64,000 nt of DNA. Source: CAYYNQ01 sp964473105 (GTDB lineage Bacteria > Sumerlaeota > Sumerlaeia > MVZB01). Below are positions 62,089 through 64,000 of this stretch, piece by piece. How positions within the stretch are numbered: the stretch's first letter is position 1; each line of letters begins with the position of its first letter. The stretch is taken from assembly GCA_964473105.1 (NCBI GenBank), contig CAYYNQ010000102.1:1-64000 (forward strand), written 5' to 3'. The position numbers were made by a program, and so were the translations under genes. The notes beneath the pieces are model-generated. The model saw only the letters and a list, made by a program, of their open reading frames with translations, did not search any database and had not been told where the DNA came from.

Positions 62089-63816
62089 ATGACACATGCC
62101 TCCATATACAGGATGTCGGCTTGGTTTGCATGGGTCCTGCCATTCCTTCTTGCATCCCTTTGTGCAACCGGGAAGGACGTCCGGGACCTGAGCCAGCATT
62201 TCAATCAACCGGGGGGAGACACCGCTCCCTGGATTTTCATCCCCAACGACAATATCCGGGAATTTTCAACGTCCGAACACCCCGGCCTCGCAACCATCTG
62301 GCAGGACGGGAAAGGCCACGATATCAAGGGGATCCTCGAGGCCCCCATCCGGATCGATGACTATCCCCTGCCGTGGGAATTCCAGCTTGGTCTGCTTCCC
62401 AACTTTGCGGCAATCACCGGTTTCGGATCAAAACAACAGCAGAACTTCGCCATTGGTTTAAACCTGGCCGTCACTTTCTCCGACCCGTCGACCTGGCCCG
62501 AAAATCGGATGCAACGCCCACCGGACACCCGCGAGGTTCAACTGCTCATCGTCCACCTCGGGTCTTCTGGCGAGTTTGAACCCGGCCTGCCTCAGTTTTC
62601 CGATTACCCGCACCCGGAAACCTACATGCTTTACGGACGCGGCGACCTCGCGCACAACGTGATGGGCGACTGGGGCATAAATCACATCTGGGAGGGTGGA
62701 ACGCGTTACCACGGTACGGCTGCACACCAGTATTTTTTCCGCTGCGAGATCAGTTCCCCCGGTGTTGTCCAGATCGGTTTCAAGTCCGAGGCCAAACACG
62801 GCTGGACCAGCCGCTCGATTGACTGTTCAAAATTCGGGAGGATTACCGGGATCTGGGAGATCGGGCCGATCTTTTCCTGTGATCGCTGGATCCCCGATGT
62901 GTTGTGCCGGCATCTTCCGATGCAGAAGGGATACCATTTCTTTTTCGGTGGATCAACTGTGCCGGACGGTTATGTCCCCAAAATGCTAGACTTTGACGCG
63001 CCCGAACCCGTAGCGCCGCATCCCAACCATGAATTCTACATCGATTACTGTGTCTTCTTTGGCGGGACACCGGCTCCATTGACCCACCTGTCCGATGAAT
63101 TCAACATCGCCGGTTACCTCGGTCAATGGCAGGCCCAGATTCCCTTCGGGTTCAACACCTGGTCCAATCCCGGTTACCTGACGGTCACGACCAACGGCCC
63201 CAGCCAGGGCATGTTCTTTTCCTCGGTCATGGGAACCAATCTGGATCTCAGGCATCATCGACCGCCGTTTGAACTGGAGATCTGTTTCATTCCCCCGGGT
63301 GATGAAGAAACCTGGAATTTCTACCTGAACTGTATGGTCACCGATCGTGATGGAGTGGCCCGAGGCGGCTGGAGGCCGGGTGTCGCCAATCTTCCCGCCG
63401 AGGGTGTCATCCGATATACCGAGACTCCCTTCACGGAATCATCCTTCAGCCGGTTTCACAGCGACTGGTATCTGCTCAAGGATGCCGGGGTTTCGAGGTA
63501 TGATTCCCTGTTCGATCTCGAGTTTAATCCCGAGTTACCGGAGGAGGTGCTGCGTGCGCGTCCGCTTTACATGCTGATGCAGATCATCGACCCGGAACAT
63601 GTGCGGATGGGATTCAGGTCCGGTCCCGATGAAGACTGGCATCTCTCGAAAGTTTTTGATTGTTCAAGAATTCTCAAGGGCGGGATCGGCCAGTTTCAAC
63701 AATTTTGCTTCTCCTCGGTCACGGGACGGCATTGGGGAAGCCCGTCGGGATCCCCAATGTATCAGACGTTCAAGTTCGACTATATCCGTTACCGCGAAGG
63801 ACTCGGCACGAACTGA
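62089..63816 (+). CDS. Secreted protein with two related beta-rich lobes, function unknown
   Basis: 575 residues with a signal peptide (hydrophobic 'FAWVLPFLLASLCATG', 12-27). The body looks internally duplicated: 'VVQIGFKSEAKHGW' then 'RSIDCSKFGRITGIW' (about 226-255) recurs as 'HVRMGFRSGPDEDWHL' then 'KVFDCSRILKGGIGQF' (about 505-540). Each lobe ends in an aromatic strand ('FYIDYCVFFGG', 'FKFDYIRYREG'), as expected for two jelly-roll (ConA/laminin-G-like) lobes. Start at ATG 62089. No known catalytic motif. With the GH78 gene, importer and Cys-rich secreted protein it suggests an extracellular glycan-capture role; that is inference. Confidence 0.7.
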   Translation: MTHASIYRMSAWFAWVLPFLLASLCATGKDVRDLSQHFNQPGGDTAPWIFIPNDNIREFSTSEHPGLATIWQDGKGHDIKGILEAPIRIDDYPLPWEFQLGLLPNFAAITGFGSKQQQNFAIGLNLAVTFSDPSTWPENRMQRPPDTREVQLLIVHLGSSGEFEPGLPQFSDYPHPETYMLYGRGDLAHNVMGDWGINHIWEGGTRYHGTAAHQYFFRCEISSPGVVQIGFKSEAKHGWTSRSIDCSKFGRITGIWEIGPIFSCDRWIPDVLCRHLPMQKGYHFFFGGSTVPDGYVPKMLDFDAPEPVAPHPNHEFYIDYCVFFGGTPAPLTHLSDEFNIAGYLGQWQAQIPFGFNTWSNPGYLTVTTNGPSQGMFFSSVMGTNLDLRHHRPPFELEICFIPPGDEETWNFYLNCMVTDRDGVARGGWRPGVANLPAEGVIRYTETPFTESSFSRFHSDWYLLKDAGVSRYDSLFDLEFNPELPEEVLRARPLYMLMQIIDPEHVRMGFRSGPDEDWHLSKVFDCSRILKGGIGQFQQFCFSSVTGRHWGSPSGSPMYQTFKFDYIRYREGLGTN

Positions 63817-64000
63817 CAGCATTGAACCACAAGAAAACTGCCCTCCGAAAAAAATAAAATCGGCACCGAAGCTGCAGGTTGGCACAGTATCCCGTATCGG
63901 GCAGGCAGGAAAAATCTCAGTGTAATATCCTTTGTCTGTCCGTGTGAGTTCCCCGACAACAACGCACCCCGTTCTGTAAAACACGAGTCAGGCCTGTCTC

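Overview
The window is bacterial chromosome from a diderm (Gram-negative-type) organism. Envelope genes show this: a four-gene Mla/MCE lipid transporter, an LptF/LptG-family permease, a 1178-residue AsmA-like protein and several lipoproteins. A bacterial gyrA and rpmB sit beside an archaeal/eukaryote-type prolyl-tRNA synthetase, a MetF-MetV fusion and a decayed GFTLIE-type pilin. That mix resembles PVC, Hydrogenedentota or Sumerlaeota genomes, but no rRNA or other decisive marker is present, so the phylum is inference. There is no CRISPR array, integrase or transposase.

Layout. 1-727: two VOC-superfamily genes, the first cut by the window edge. 860-3395: a secreted protein, a wrecked pilin gene and tRNA-Lys(CTT). 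3694-9740: a nickel-pincer-type isomerase homologue, an exported isoaspartyl methyltransferase, proS and a PhoD-like phosphatase gene broken by one in-frame TAA. 10196-15552: a methyl-transfer cluster made of a MetF-MetV fusion, a methyl-H4folate:corrinoid methyltransferase, a stand-alone B12-reactivation domain, a homocysteine S-methyltransferase and a 110-residue unknown. This amounts to methionine synthase split into separate genes, with no corrinoid-carrier gene in view. 16659-20391: mlaE (with STAS domain), mlaF, mlaD and a PqiC-like lipoprotein, overlapping or closely spaced. 20969-24287: two Hsp20 genes, a sirtuin, a MoaC-Mog fusion and rpmB.

24370-37827: TPR proteins, an ABC exporter pair, a membrane glycosyltransferase coupled to a degenerate trypsin-like protein, CstA, GT2, RuvX and a glycosyltransferase pseudogene with one frameshift and two amber codons. 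38046-45805: a pilB-pilT-pilB motor ATPase trio followed by gyrA. 46106-54533: AsmA-like protein, LptF/G-type permease, cupin, hisC, a small membrane protein, tRNA-Thr(GGT) and MscS. 54638-63816: a carbohydrate locus with a GH78 alpha-L-rhamnosidase divergent from a sugar ABC importer that lacks an ATPase gene, then two secreted, probably lectin-fold proteins. One of these is a paralogue of the secreted protein at 860-1930.

The most distinctive parts are the split methionine-synthase-like cluster, the MoaC-Mog fusion whose MoaC half appears to lack its catalytic lysines, the carbohydrate locus with a palindromic candidate operator, and four decayed genes of different ages.
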